NCBI GenBank assembly: GCA_964521105.1
Contig: CAZFPO010000002.1
Span: forward strand, 22,422 to 86,421
DNA: 64,000 nucleotides
DNA from: JAQUGA01 sp964521105
GTDB lineage: Bacteria > Bacteroidota > Bacteroidia > Bacteroidales > WCHB1-69
Direction of reading: 5' to 3'
Part shown: positions 1 to 9,695 of the stretch, piece after piece
How the letters are laid out: every line of letters begins with the position of its first letter
Position numbering within the stretch: position 1 is the first letter of the stretch
Made by a program: the position numbers and the translations under genes
The notes under the pieces: generated by a model
Database searches by the model: none
What the model saw: only the letters and a program-made list of their open reading frames with translations
What the model was told of the DNA's origin: nothing

Positions 1-1554
1 ACTTGCCATACCAGCATCTAAACTTAAATCGGTTTGTTGATAACCAATTTTTACCGAAGGACGTTTGGTATAAGTTGTAATTGATACAGATCCAGCATCT
101 GAACACAAATCAGGAACTGATGAATCTGTATACGCTGAAACTGATGAATTATATGTTGTGTTCGTTTGAACTATGGTTGCACTTGATGAATAATTGGCAG
201 AACCACTATAATTATTGTAACAAGTTTCAAAAATTAAATTACTTGTACCGTCCCAAATAATTGGTGAAGTAAACGTAAAATTATTCCAGCCAACTACATG
301 ATTACCGGTTAAGTTTGGAGCAGAATATAGAGTAGGCAAACCCGAAGTAAAAGTAGCAGAAGTTGCACTCATGGTGGTTTGTCCACCTTTTATATAGAAG
401 TTGTTAAAAAATGCAGGAGGCACTGATGAAGTAGGTGTAGCTAAACTTGTTACATTAAAAGAAATACTTTGAATAGGTCCTGCTTGAACACCAGCTTGTA
501 ATAACTCCTCAGCTTTAATAATAAATTGAACTTTTGTTTGCGTCCAATTATGGAAAAATGGATTTGGCATTGAAGATGTAGCAGTAGAATCATTTTGAAT
601 AACTACTAGTGCAGGTGGTCGTTTATTAAAAAACCATTTGGTTGCTGATGAAGTAGTGTTATTAAATTCGTCACTTGCTGTAATATAATATTCAACATTA
701 CTATTATAAGGTTGGCTTGGAATTTCATAATTAAAAATTGAATCATTTACTGTATTCATTGGAGCACTAACCCAGCTTCCAACAACGCCCTGTGGAGATG
801 TTAGTCGATAAAAAAGTGTTTTAGTAGCTATCGTTGATTGATCTTTAATTTTTGCTTTAACAACCCAAGGTCCAGTTCCGTATAAAGTATCTTGATAAAT
901 TGGTGTTTGATACGTGATAGCAGGAGGAAATATTTCGTTAGGTGCACCAATTATTTGGATATCGTCAATTAACCAACCATAAGAAGATTCTGTATTAGTA
1001 CCTTGTTTTACAATACGAAATTGTATTTCGATAGAGTCGGTTGCACCAAATAAGGAAGAAATATCAAACATTTCTTCTTTCCACCAACTGTTTTGTGGTA
1101 CCGCATCAATATTGGCACCTTGCCACTCGGTGTAGCTACTTGCAACAAACTTGTTTGATGCTAAATAGCCACCAGATGCTGGTTGAAAATAAACATCCGA
1201 GGTATTTGGCAAACTTAAAGGAGTACCATTATTTACTATGTAACGTACTAAGCCTTGATCGCTGGGATCAATTTTACAAATGTGTTTAAATTTTAAATAC
1301 ACTTTTTGATTACCCTGCTTTGTAAATTTAACAGAAGTTAAAGCAGTGTATCCACTAGCAGGAACAGCACCATGTATTGAATTTGTTCCAACAGCATAAT
1401 ACGTGCTGTTTTGGTTCCAGTTGGGGCTTCCACCAAACTGAGTTGAAACAAAATTAAAAGGAGTGGTTTCAAAACCCTCTTGAATAATTGTTGTCTGCGA
1501 TATTAACGAACTTGTCAATAGTATCGACAGAATGAACAGGAAAAGTTTTCTCAT
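1..1554 (-). CDS. Large secreted surface protein, C-terminus beyond window edge
   Basis: An open frame of 518 codons runs from an ATG at 1554 to the left edge without a stop, so the C-terminus is missing. It begins with a signal peptide (MRKLFLFILSILLTSSLISQ). Residues of roughly 25-200 look like a jelly-roll/MAM-like domain ending in the typical phrase GWLIDDIQIIG. A fibronectin-like segment follows, with EYYITASDEFNNTTSSATKW near its end, and then a second beta-rich domain. Such layouts are usual in secreted adhesins or proteases of Bacteroidota, and a T9SS sorting domain would be expected beyond the edge, but it is not visible. No catalytic motif was seen. It is transcribed divergently from the secreted protein gene at 1845. 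The precise function is unknown. Confidence 0.75.
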   Translation of the reverse strand, partial: MRKLFLFILSILLTSSLISQTTIIQEGFETTPFNFVSTQFGGSPNWNQNSTYYAVGTNSIHGAVPASGYTALTSVKFTKQGNQKVYLKFKHICKIDPSDQGLVRYIVNNGTPLSLPNTSDVYFQPASGGYLASNKFVASSYTEWQGANIDAVPQNSWWKEEMFDISSLFGATDSIEIQFRIVKQGTNTESSYGWLIDDIQIIGAPNEIFPPAITYQTPIYQDTLYGTGPWVVKAKIKDQSTIATKTLFYRLTSPQGVVGSWVSAPMNTVNDSIFNYEIPSQPYNSNVEYYITASDEFNNTTSSATKWFFNKRPPALVVIQNDSTATSSMPNPFFHNWTQTKVQFIIKAEELLQAGVQAGPIQSISFNVTSLATPTSSVPPAFFNNFYIKGGQTTMSATSATFTSGLPTLYSAPNLTGNHVVGWNNFTFTSPIIWDGTSNLIFETCYNNYSGSANYSSSATIVQTNTTYNSSVSAYTDSSVPDLCSDAGSVSITTYTKRPSVKIGYQQTDLSLDAGMAS

Positions 1555-1606
1555 AACTTTGATTTTTATTTATTTTTATCTTTTGATTTTAGCACTTAGC
1601 AATCTG

Positions 1607-1614
1607 CAAAATTA
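1607..1614 (-). promoter_or_regulatory. Candidate -7 promoter element
   Basis: On the minus strand this reads TAATTTTG, an exact match to the Bacteroidota -7 consensus TAnnTTTG, about 50 bases upstream of the start at 1554. No clear -33 TTTG lies at the right distance, so support rests on the -7 box and its position. Confidence 0.4.
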
Positions 1615-1792
1615 ATACATTACAGTAAATTCATTAATTATTTTTATATATTTATAACAAAATAAATTTAGTCAAATATTCAACTTGCTGAATATCTTAT
1701 TAATAAATAAACAAACATTTTTAACATTTCAAAAAAATGTTATTTTTTTCTTATATATTCTAATATGGATTGATTTTTGCTTTTTGATATCG

Positions 1793-1800
1793 TATCTTTG
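1793..1800 (+). promoter_or_regulatory. Candidate -7 promoter element
   Basis: TATCTTTG matches the Bacteroidota -7 consensus TAnnTTTG exactly and lies 44 bases upstream of the ATG at 1845. A matching -33 element at the usual distance was not found. Confidence 0.45.
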
Positions 1801-1844
1801 TATTTATTTTTTTCACATTCTCACTTCAACTAAAACAAACAACT

Positions 1845-2603
1845 ATGAAAAAAGTTCTATTATTTATCGTGCTATTTTCTTTTGCTCATTCAGTCTTTTC
1901 TCAAAGTATAATTCTATATCAAGGGTCTCAGCAACTAACAAACAACCAAACTATTACGTATACATCAACAGTAGATGCAACCATGATAGGAAGTCCCGAA
2001 ACATTAATAGGTGTAAAAAATACTTCAAACGATATTATTCCAATCAAAGTTAAAAAAACGATTATTGACACTGTTACTGGTTCGGTAAATTCTTTTTGTT
2101 GGGATCAATGTTTCGACAGTAGAGTGATGATATCACCCAACCCTATTTATCTTGAAGCAGGCGAAACAAACAACAGTAGTTTTTATGCTGAATATTGGCC
2201 CAATGGACACACCGGATCAACCTCCATTCAATATACCTTTTTTAAATATGAAGGCAACAACGAAACATATACCGATTCTGCTAGCATTATTGTTACATTT
2301 TTAATTAATCCCGCATCGGTTCAACAATTTATAAGCGAAAACTCCACTTTGTCAAATGCTCGCCCAAATCCTGCATCAAATTTTACACAAATTCCTTATC
2401 AAATTCCTACAAATATTAATGGTGAAATAAAAATTGTGATAAAAAACTTATTAGGGGCTCAAGTTTATACAGAAAATGTTAAACCTGGTAATGGAAAAAT
2501 ATCAGTTAACACCTCTGATTTTGACGCTGGAATTTATTTCTATTCATTGGTGATAAATAATGAAACATTTTTCACTAAAAAACTTATCATTAAACGCGAA
2601 TAA
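1845..2603 (+). CDS. Secreted protein with T9SS type A sorting domain
   Basis: 252 residues with an N-terminal signal peptide (MKKVLLFIVLFSFAHSVFSQ). The central part carries two nearby cysteines (FCWDQCFDS) and resembles no family that I recognise. The last ~80 residues form a T9SS type A sorting domain: the NARPNPASN motif opens it, a central GAQVYTENV strand follows, and it ends in the GIYFYSLVINNE and KKLIIKRE strands. This domain directs export through the T9SS and is normally removed or attached to the surface outside the outer membrane. The small size suggests that the domain upstream is a single module of about 150 residues. Its gene faces metK and shares a bidirectional terminator with it. 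Confidence 0.85.
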   Translation: MKKVLLFIVLFSFAHSVFSQSIILYQGSQQLTNNQTITYTSTVDATMIGSPETLIGVKNTSNDIIPIKVKKTIIDTVTGSVNSFCWDQCFDSRVMISPNPIYLEAGETNNSSFYAEYWPNGHTGSTSIQYTFFKYEGNNETYTDSASIIVTFLINPASVQQFISENSTLSNARPNPASNFTQIPYQIPTNINGEIKIVIKNLLGAQVYTENVKPGNGKISVNTSDFDAGIYFYSLVINNETFFTKKLIIKRE

Positions 2604-2621
2604 AATTATTTCTACATAAAT

Positions 2622-2651
2622 AAAAAAGAGGAAGTAAACTTCCTCTTTTTT
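2622..2651. terminator. Bidirectional intrinsic terminator
   Basis: A 14-bp perfect stem (arms 2622-2635 and 2638-2651) has an A-run on its left side and a T-run on its right, so it can stop transcripts from both the secreted protein gene at 1845 and metK, which converge here. Confidence 0.85.
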
Positions 2652-2674
2652 ATTGACTATAACTTAAACGCCAA

Positions 2675-3976
2675 CTATAATTTAAACGCTTTTTTAATTT
2701 TATCAACGTAATCTAATTTTTCCCAAGCAAAAAATTCTACCTTTTTAAAATAACATTCTTTACCATCTATTTTTTTAGTTACCACATTTTTATCTTTATA
2801 ATAAACCTCCACTTCTTCCTCTCTCACATCGCGACCAAAATGACCGTATGAAGCTGTATCAATAAATATCGGGTTTTTTAAACCAAATCGATTTACTATT
2901 GCATAAGGACGTAAATCGAATAATGTATTTACAACTTCCGAAATTTGAGCATCTGATATTTTTTTACCATGCTCATCTTTAATTAAAGTTGTTCCAAAAG
3001 TATTAATGTATAAACCAACTGGTTTTGCAACTCCAATTGCGTATGCAACTTGAACCAAAACTTCTTTACAAACACCCGCTGCCACTAAATTTTTAGCAAT
3101 ATGACGAGTTGCATAAGCTGCTGAGCGGTCAACTTTAGAAGAATCTTTGCCCGAAAAAGCACCTCCACCATGAGCTCCTTTTCCGCCATAAGTATCCACA
3201 ATAATTTTTCTTCCGGTTAATCCGGTATCTCCATGAGGTCCACCAATAACAAACTTACCAGTAGGATTAACATGTAATTTAAAATCTCCTTTAAAAAGCT
3301 TTGCCACCGAATCGGGAACTAATTTTTTTACTCGAGGAATTAAAATTGTGCGTACATCTTTTTCAATAGCTTCAAGCATCGCTTTTTCTTCGGCAAAATC
3401 GTCGTGTTGTGTTGAAATAACTATCGTATCAATACGTTTTGCTCGATTTTTATCATCATATTCAATGGTAACTTGCGATTTTGCATCGGGACGCAAATAT
3501 TTCATTTTTTTACCTTCACGACGAATAGCAGCTAATTCTTGTAAAAAAATATGAGCTAATTCAACAGGCATTGGCATATAATTATCCATTTCGTCGCATG
3601 CGTAACCAAACATCATTCCTTGATCTCCAGCTCCTTGATTCTCGATATCTTGACGTTCAACACCTTGATTAATATCGGGAGATTGTTCATGAATGGCTGA
3701 AATTACTCCACATGAAGCACTATCAAAGCGATATTCGGCTTTGGTATACCCAATTTTATGAACTACGCGGCGAGCAACCTCGTCAACATGAACATAACCG
3801 GTTGTTTTTACTTCTCCTGCACAAACAACTAAACCTGTAGTTACTAATGTTTCACATGCTACTTTTGAGTTTGGATCATGACGTAAAAATTCGTCTAATA
3901 AAGCATCTGAAATTTGGTCACTTACTTTATCGGGATGACCTTCCGAAACTGATTCTGATGTAAATAAATATCCCAT
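2675..3976 (-). CDS. metK: S-adenosylmethionine synthetase
   Basis: 433 residues, slightly longer than the ~385 of E. coli MetK. It makes S-adenosylmethionine from methionine and ATP in the cytoplasm. Diagnostic motifs are all present: SESVSEGHPDKVSDQISDA at the N-terminus, GAGDQGMMFGYA in the first third, the phosphate-binding GGPHGDTGLTGRKIIVDTYG and GGGAFSGKDSSKVDRSAAY. The product begins MGYLFTSES. Insertions lie near residues 150-200 and toward the C-terminus (EVYYKDKNVVTKKIDGKE), as in other Bacteroidota enzymes. The 163-base leader has no SAM riboswitch that I can recognise. It lies downstream of gldA on the same strand, but the gap and a candidate promoter suggest separate transcription. 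Confidence 0.97.
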   Translation of the reverse strand: MGYLFTSESVSEGHPDKVSDQISDALLDEFLRHDPNSKVACETLVTTGLVVCAGEVKTTGYVHVDEVARRVVHKIGYTKAEYRFDSASCGVISAIHEQSPDINQGVERQDIENQGAGDQGMMFGYACDEMDNYMPMPVELAHIFLQELAAIRREGKKMKYLRPDAKSQVTIEYDDKNRAKRIDTIVISTQHDDFAEEKAMLEAIEKDVRTILIPRVKKLVPDSVAKLFKGDFKLHVNPTGKFVIGGPHGDTGLTGRKIIVDTYGGKGAHGGGAFSGKDSSKVDRSAAYATRHIAKNLVAAGVCKEVLVQVAYAIGVAKPVGLYINTFGTTLIKDEHGKKISDAQISEVVNTLFDLRPYAIVNRFGLKNPIFIDTASYGHFGRDVREEEVEVYYKDKNVVTKKIDGKECYFKKVEFFAWEKLDYVDKIKKAFKL

Positions 3977-4105
3977 CTGTTTATAAATTTTGATTAGTAT
4001 AAAACGTTAATTGCTGAAAGAATGGTGATTGAAAGGACAATGAAAAATGGTTTAGCATTTTTTTTGTGTGGTTGCAATCATACAAATCTTTCCACATATT
4101 TGTGG

Positions 4106-4113
4106 CAAAATTA
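4106..4113 (-). promoter_or_regulatory. Candidate -7 promoter element for metK
   Basis: The minus strand reads TAATTTTG, an exact TAnnTTTG match, in the gap between gldA and metK. It would give a leader of about 120 bases. No -33 box was identified. Confidence 0.35.
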
Positions 4114-4139
4114 ATAAAGATTGCTTTATAAAGATTATT

Positions 4140-5057
4140 TTATACAATTTTTTTTGTTAACTTTTGAAAAACTTCTTCTAAGCGATGTTTTTCTTTTTGC
4201 AATGATAATATTGTATGATTTTTATCAACAGCCCATTTAAAAATCTCACCTCGAGCATCAAAACCTTGATTAGTGTGTAATTTGTATATATTATTTCCTA
4301 CGACTTCTATTTTAATTATTCCTTCAATTTTTGATAACGATTTTATATCTACTTCGGCATCAAATTCTACCAGAATAAACTCGTTTCCGATAAACATTTC
4401 TGTTACATTTTTGGTATCATTATCGGCTACAATTTCGCCCTCATTAATAATCAATACTTTTCCACAAATTGCCTCAACTTCCTGCATTATATGTGTTGAA
4501 AGCAATATTGTTTTCTCTTTTCCTATTTCTTTAATTAAATTTCTGATTTCAACTATTTGATTTGGATCTAAACCCGAAGTTGGTTCATCTAATATTAAAA
4601 TTTCGGGATCGTGCAACAATGCTTGTGCTAAACCAACTCTTTGTCGATATCCTTTGGATAATGCTCCAATTTTTTTTCGTCTCTCGGGCTCTAATCCGGT
4701 TAAATGTAAAATTTCTTTTATTCGAGCTTTAATATTTCCTTTGTAACCATAAACTCCGCCCGAAAATTCTAAATATTCCGAAATATACATATCCAAGTAA
4801 AGAGGATTATTTTCGGGTAAATATCCCACACATTTTCTAACCTCAACCGACTGATTTAATACATCAAATCCGTTTACCTGAGCCTTACCATTAGTTGGAG
4901 GGATAAAACAAGTTAATATTTTCATCATGGTTGATTTACCAGCCCCGTTTGGACCCAATAAACCAACAATTTCCGATTTTTTAACCTCAAAACTTACATT
5001 ATTTAGAGCTTTTTGCTCACCATATATTTTGGTAATATTATTTACTACTATTGACAT
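4140..5057 (-). CDS. gldA: ABC transporter ATPase, GldA-like
   Basis: 305 residues. Walker A GPNGAGKST (about residue 35), signature LSKGYRQRVGLAQ, Walker B ILILDEPTSGLDP and the switch LLSTHIMQEV are intact, so it should hydrolyse ATP. The overall sequence, with FIPPTNGKAQVNGFDV and GYLPENNPLYLDMYISEYL, and the ~80-residue C-terminal extension are those of GldA, the ATPase of the GldAFG exporter linked to gliding in Flavobacterium. The partner permease genes gldF and gldG are not in this window, as is common outside the Flavobacteriia. Assignment to the GldA family is good; a role in gliding is inference, since many non-gliding relatives carry it. Confidence 0.85.
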   Translation of the reverse strand: MSIVVNNITKIYGEQKALNNVSFEVKKSEIVGLLGPNGAGKSTMMKILTCFIPPTNGKAQVNGFDVLNQSVEVRKCVGYLPENNPLYLDMYISEYLEFSGGVYGYKGNIKARIKEILHLTGLEPERRKKIGALSKGYRQRVGLAQALLHDPEILILDEPTSGLDPNQIVEIRNLIKEIGKEKTILLSTHIMQEVEAICGKVLIINEGEIVADNDTKNVTEMFIGNEFILVEFDAEVDIKSLSKIEGIIKIEVVGNNIYKLHTNQGFDARGEIFKWAVDKNHTILSLQKEKHRLEEVFQKLTKKIV

Positions 5058-5114
5058 GATTAATTATTTTTCTTTCGTTTGCAAAAGTCATAAAAATATT
5101 TGAACAAACATAAC

Positions 5115-6023
5115 TTAATTAAAACTTGATTGATGAATTGATTTAAATCCTAAACCCAAGGTTTCAGATGCTTCAATAACTGATACAAATGCATTGGGGT
5201 CGACCTGTTTCACATAATCAATTAGAGTAGGAAGCTGTTTGCGATCGACAATGGTGTAAATTATCTTTTTAGAAACACCATTATACATGCCTTCGCCGTG
5301 AATGTATGTTCCTCCTCTTTTAAGAGTATTTATGATTTGGTCGCGAATCATTTCATGGTTTTCTGAAATAATATATACTGTTTTATCCGTGCTAATTCCT
5401 TTAATCACCATATCAATTACCTTTCCCGTAACATAAATTACAACTAACGAATATAAGGGAATTGTCCAATCGCCATAAGCAATTAAACCAACAAATACCA
5501 CCATTGAATCAACAATTATTAACATAGTTCCCACTGGCAGTTTAGTATATTTTGAAATTATCATTGCAACAATATCGGTTCCACCCGAAGTTGCTTTTGA
5601 TTTAAAAACCAAACCTAAACCAAGACCTAAAAGCACTCCTCCAAAAACTGCCGACAGAAAAGGGTCATCTTTGATTAATCCCTGTTCACTACTGTATAAT
5701 GAAATTACATCAGTGAAAATTGCTAGCGAAGTAAATCCCACCACTGTTTTTAATCCAAATTTAGGACCTAAAATAATAATCCCCAAAATGCAAAGTGGAA
5801 TATCCATCGATAATGCCATTGCACCTATTGGAATTCCATTTGGAAAAACCGAAAACATCTCTTTAGTTAAATGGTGAAATGTAATAGCAATTCCATATAC
5901 ACCTCCAGGTGCTAACTTGAATGGCGATATAAAAAAAACAAAACCTATTGCCATGATCAAAGTACCCACCAATATCAATAAATACGAAAAAACATCTTCC
6001 TTAGCACGTTGTTTTCTATTCAT
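5115..6023 (-). CDS. YitT family membrane protein (DUF2179)
   Basis: 302 residues from the ATG at 6023 (MNRKQRAKED). An in-frame TTG at 6044 would add 7 residues, but ATG is preferred. Five to six hydrophobic segments fill the first ~210 residues, starting with YLLILVGTLIMAIGFVFFISPF, and include the family motifs APGGVYGIA and SKATSGGTDIVAMIISKYT. The cytosolic C-terminal ~80 residues (TDKTVYIISENHEMI... ALISVIEASE type) are the DUF2179 domain. Members are widespread YitT/YqfU-type proteins of unsettled function, sometimes suggested to be transporters. It is followed by gldA on the same strand with a gap of 57 bases. Confidence 0.85.
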   Translation of the reverse strand: MNRKQRAKEDVFSYLLILVGTLIMAIGFVFFISPFKLAPGGVYGIAITFHHLTKEMFSVFPNGIPIGAMALSMDIPLCILGIIILGPKFGLKTVVGFTSLAIFTDVISLYSSEQGLIKDDPFLSAVFGGVLLGLGLGLVFKSKATSGGTDIVAMIISKYTKLPVGTMLIIVDSMVVFVGLIAYGDWTIPLYSLVVIYVTGKVIDMVIKGISTDKTVYIISENHEMIRDQIINTLKRGGTYIHGEGMYNGVSKKIIYTIVDRKQLPTLIDYVKQVDPNAFVSVIEASETLGLGFKSIHQSSFN

Positions 6024-6169
6024 ACAAAATAAATTATGTAACAAGTTTTTAAATTTGGCTGTAAAATTATATTCATTTTCTGATATTTTTCGTTATTAAG
6101 TGATTAATTATTATTAACAACTTTATTAATCCCTCTTGTACTTAATAAAAAAAATTGCCAAACTATCTC

Positions 6170-6177
6170 TATTTTTG
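6170..6177 (+). promoter_or_regulatory. Candidate -7 promoter element
   Basis: TATTTTTG matches TAnnTTTG exactly, 29 bases before the TTG start at 6207. This supports initiation at that TTG, because little transcript lies upstream of it. Confidence 0.45.
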
Positions 6178-6206
6178 TATTTTCGTTTTATAATTTAAGT
6201 CGATTT

Positions 6207-9200
6207 TTGTTGAAAAACTATCTAAAACATATTCTTATACTTTTTTTTTTACTGAGCACAATTTCGGTAATGTCTCAAGAAAAGATTCCTTTTCAAAAAA
6301 GCAAAACCATATTTATCAGCAAAAAAAAATGGACAAAAATTGATTCGTTAAGTATAATTCCAAATAGCATATTCCTAAATGTTCACGATTCATTAATATC
6401 AAATAGTTCGTTTGAAATTGATTTTATAAATTCTTTAATTAAAATCAAAAATGATGAAATACAAATTACCGACTCATTACAAATTGAATTAATATATCAA
6501 ACTTTTGATTTTAAAATTAATCAAAAATTTAAAAGAAAAGACTCAACTTTGATACAACAAAAGATGAGTGATCCTCAACAATTTTTCCGCATACCTGAGA
6601 ATAAGCCTATAAACAGTTGGAATTTTACCGATTCGGAACTTTCAAAAAATGGAAGTATTTCGAGAGGTATTTCGGTTGGAAACAAACAAAACGTTTTAGT
6701 CAACTCCGATTTAAATCTTCAATTATCCGGGAAGTTAAGCGATCAATTTCAAATTGCAGCAGCCATTACCGACAGAAATATTCCACTTCAACCCGATGGA
6801 AACACTCAACAACTTCAAGATTTTGACAAAGTATACATTAATATATATAATACTAAAACTTCAATTATTGCTGGTGATTTTGAAATTCAAAACAGTAATA
6901 ATCATTTTTTGCGATTTAATAAAAAGGTGTTAGGTGGTTTATTTGAGCATAAATTTTTGCTTAAAGATAGTTCGACATTTTTTATAAAATCAGCCATTTC
7001 GGTTTCAAAAGGAAAATATAGGAGACAAGAAATAACACCGATTGATTTAAACCAAGGTCCATATAAACTTATGGGTGAAAACAATGAACCCTATATCATG
7101 GTAATTGCAGGTAGCGAAAAAGTTTATATTGATGGTATTCTTCAAACTCGAGGCGAACTAAATGACTATACAATCGATTACAACATTGGAGAAATCATTT
7201 TTACACCTCGACAAATTCTTACAAAAGAAAAACGCATTGTTGTAGAATTTGAATATTCTGACAAACATTACTCGAGAACATTTATGTATAATGAAGCAAA
7301 TTGGAAAACGAACAAAACAAACAGTTATCTTTCATTTTATTCCGAAACAGACATCAAAAACCAATCAATTCAGCCTGTTTTAGATGATTCTCAAAAGAAC
7401 TTTCTGTCGTTAATTGGCGATGACATGGTAAACGCATGGTATCCAAATTTCGATTCTGTGGCATTTTCGAGTAATGAAATAAGGTATAAACTTATTGATA
7501 CAACATTTAACAGTGTAATTTACGATTCGGTTTTTGTTTATTCTACAAATCCTGACAGTGCATTTTATCGATTGGGTTTTGTAAATGTTGGAAAAAATTC
7601 TGGAAATTATATATTGGATAATTCCTTATCGAATGGTCGGGTTTATAAATGGGTAGCTCCCTTAAACAATATACCACAGGGCGATTTTGAACCTATCGTT
7701 AAACTTGTTCCACCTATTAAAAAACAAATGTTAAATATTGGAACAACCATTAGTGCTGGCAAGTATTCAGCTATTAATTCCGAAATTGCTATTAGTCAAA
7801 ACGACAAAAACACCTTTTCATCAAAAGATCAAAGCGACGATATCGGTATTGCTTTTAAAATAAATTACTCATACAATCGAAAAATTGGAAAAACTATCGA
7901 CTCGCTTAAACAATGGAAATTTGGCTCAATAGTTAATTACGAACTAATTTCTTCCAACTTTCAACCAATTGAACCTTTTAGAGATGTTGAATTTGAAAGA
8001 TCATTTAGTATTGCTAATATTAAAAATCAAGCAAATCAACATTTTGGAATGTTGCAATTAAAATTTAATAACTCAAGAAATGAAATAAAAATAGGTTTTA
8101 AAGCACTTAACAAAGCTCCCTATTATAAAGGGATTCAAACCACTTGGGGAGCTTTCACAAATCAAAAAAATATACGATTAAATGATGCAGGATTTTACTC
8201 AAGCACAAAGGGAACAAATGCAAATTCTACTTTTTTAAAAAACGACATTCATTTATTGTACAATCTGAAATTTTTCACACCAGGCATAAAATGGAAATTT
8301 GAAAACAACCGATTATATAATTCAAAGGGAGATAGCTTATATGCAAACAGCTTGGGTTTTAATGAAATCGAATACTTCATTCAACAAAATGATACTTCAA
8401 AAAACATGTATAAAATTTACTATTTGTACCGAATAGATGAATTACCTAAAGCAAATCATTTAATATCTCACTCAAAATCCAATGAATACGGATTAAAACT
8501 AAACCTTACTTCAAACCAAAATCATCAACTAACAACAAACATCTCGTATCGTGAAAGAAATAGAATTGATACAATCTCCTCTAAAAAAGAAAACTCTTTT
8601 GCTTCAAATTTTGATTATTCAGGTTCAATAATCGATAAATCGATTCGCTTAAATACATTTTATGAGGCTGCTACCGGATTAGAACAAAAAAAAGATTTCT
8701 ATTTTTTAAAAGTAAATAAAGGAACTGGTAATTATGTTTGGAACGATTACAATAGCAACGGGATTGAAGAACTTGATGAATTTGAGCAAACTGTTTTTTC
8801 TGATTTGGGTGAATACGTAAAACTTTGGCGACTAACAAACAATTATATTCAAACATACTACAGCCGCTTTAACCAAACAGTTAATTTAAACGCTCCATCT
8901 TCGTGGAATAATAAAAGTGGTGTTAAAGGTTTAATTTCTCGATTATCAAATCAATTTGTTTTTAAATCGGAAAAAAAATTACAAAATTCGCCATTAATTG
9001 CGTACAACCCATTTATAATTAATGCAGTAGATTCCGACTTGGTTTCATCAAATATATCCATCAGAAATTCGTTTGCAATAAATCAACGCAGTCCTGTATG
9101 GTCAAACGAAATAATTATATATAAAGGCAATACAAAATTATTTTTAACAGGAGGTTTTGAAAAAAGAACGTCAAATAACTTTAATAATGTTTTGAGAATT

Positions 9201-9695
9201 AATTTTTCAAAAATAATTACTTCAAAAACTGACGTAGGAATTAGTAAGAAAAATTATTCTTCTGACCAATTTAGTTCAAAAAATAATCATATAATACAAC
9301 ATTCTGTCGAACAATCAATTAGCCTTGTTTTTTCAAATAATTTAAGATGTATCATTGTTTATAAGTACATTGAGAAAAAGAATGATAAAAGCCCTAATTA
9401 TGAAAAATTATATTCTACTATTTCATCTACTGAAATAACATACAATATAAATAGCAAAACAAACATCAATTGGAAACAATCGTTTATAAAAAACATCTTT
9501 AATGGACAAGAAAACTCATCGTTAGCATTTGAGATGTTAGAAGGATTAAATAAGGGATTAAATTATATAAGTACACTTGCACTTCAAACAAATTTAGGGC
9601 AAAACCTTCAACTTCAATCAAACTACGAAATTAGAATATCAAACACATCAAAAGCCATACATATTGGAAATATTACCCTAAGAGCTTACTTTTAA
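6207..9695 (+). CDS. Very large outer-membrane beta-barrel protein, function unknown
   Basis: 1162 residues starting at TTG (two adjacent TTGs, 6207 and 6210; no ATG is available before the signal peptide ends). The signal peptide LILFFLLSTISVMSQ is followed by a ~100-residue N-domain, then a conserved block with SRGISVGNKQNVLVNSDLN and IPLQPDGNTQQLQDFDKVYI (about residues 150-215). A long series of alternating strands follows, and a calcium-loop-like stretch WNDYNSNGIEELDEFE sits near residue 850. The final residues GNITLRAYF end in an aromatic, as outer-membrane barrels do. I recognise it as a Bacteroidota outer-membrane family but not its role; some phrases recall SprA-type proteins, though it is much shorter. 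It is not an operon member, since both neighbours have their own promoters. Confidence 0.7.
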   Translation: MLKNYLKHILILFFLLSTISVMSQEKIPFQKSKTIFISKKKWTKIDSLSIIPNSIFLNVHDSLISNSSFEIDFINSLIKIKNDEIQITDSLQIELIYQTFDFKINQKFKRKDSTLIQQKMSDPQQFFRIPENKPINSWNFTDSELSKNGSISRGISVGNKQNVLVNSDLNLQLSGKLSDQFQIAAAITDRNIPLQPDGNTQQLQDFDKVYINIYNTKTSIIAGDFEIQNSNNHFLRFNKKVLGGLFEHKFLLKDSSTFFIKSAISVSKGKYRRQEITPIDLNQGPYKLMGENNEPYIMVIAGSEKVYIDGILQTRGELNDYTIDYNIGEIIFTPRQILTKEKRIVVEFEYSDKHYSRTFMYNEANWKTNKTNSYLSFYSETDIKNQSIQPVLDDSQKNFLSLIGDDMVNAWYPNFDSVAFSSNEIRYKLIDTTFNSVIYDSVFVYSTNPDSAFYRLGFVNVGKNSGNYILDNSLSNGRVYKWVAPLNNIPQGDFEPIVKLVPPIKKQMLNIGTTISAGKYSAINSEIAISQNDKNTFSSKDQSDDIGIAFKINYSYNRKIGKTIDSLKQWKFGSIVNYELISSNFQPIEPFRDVEFERSFSIANIKNQANQHFGMLQLKFNNSRNEIKIGFKALNKAPYYKGIQTTWGAFTNQKNIRLNDAGFYSSTKGTNANSTFLKNDIHLLYNLKFFTPGIKWKFENNRLYNSKGDSLYANSLGFNEIEYFIQQNDTSKNMYKIYYLYRIDELPKANHLISHSKSNEYGLKLNLTSNQNHQLTTNISYRERNRIDTISSKKENSFASNFDYSGSIIDKSIRLNTFYEAATGLEQKKDFYFLKVNKGTGNYVWNDYNSNGIEELDEFEQTVFSDLGEYVKLWRLTNNYIQTYYSRFNQTVNLNAPSSWNNKSGVKGLISRLSNQFVFKSEKKLQNSPLIAYNPFIINAVDSDLVSSNISIRNSFAINQRSPVWSNEIIIYKGNTKLFLTGGFEKRTSNNFNNVLRINFSKIITSKTDVGISKKNYSSDQFSSKNNHIIQHSVEQSISLVFSNNLRCIIVYKYIEKKNDKSPNYEKLYSTISSTEITYNINSKTNINWKQSFIKNIFNGQENSSLAFEMLEGLNKGLNYISTLALQTNLGQNLQLQSNYEIRISNTSKAIHIGNITLRAYF

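Noticed and set aside
3977..4139. SAM riboswitch upstream of metK
   Set aside because: I could not find the paired stems or the conserved core of SAM-I, SAM-II or related classes. A covariance-model search would settle it.
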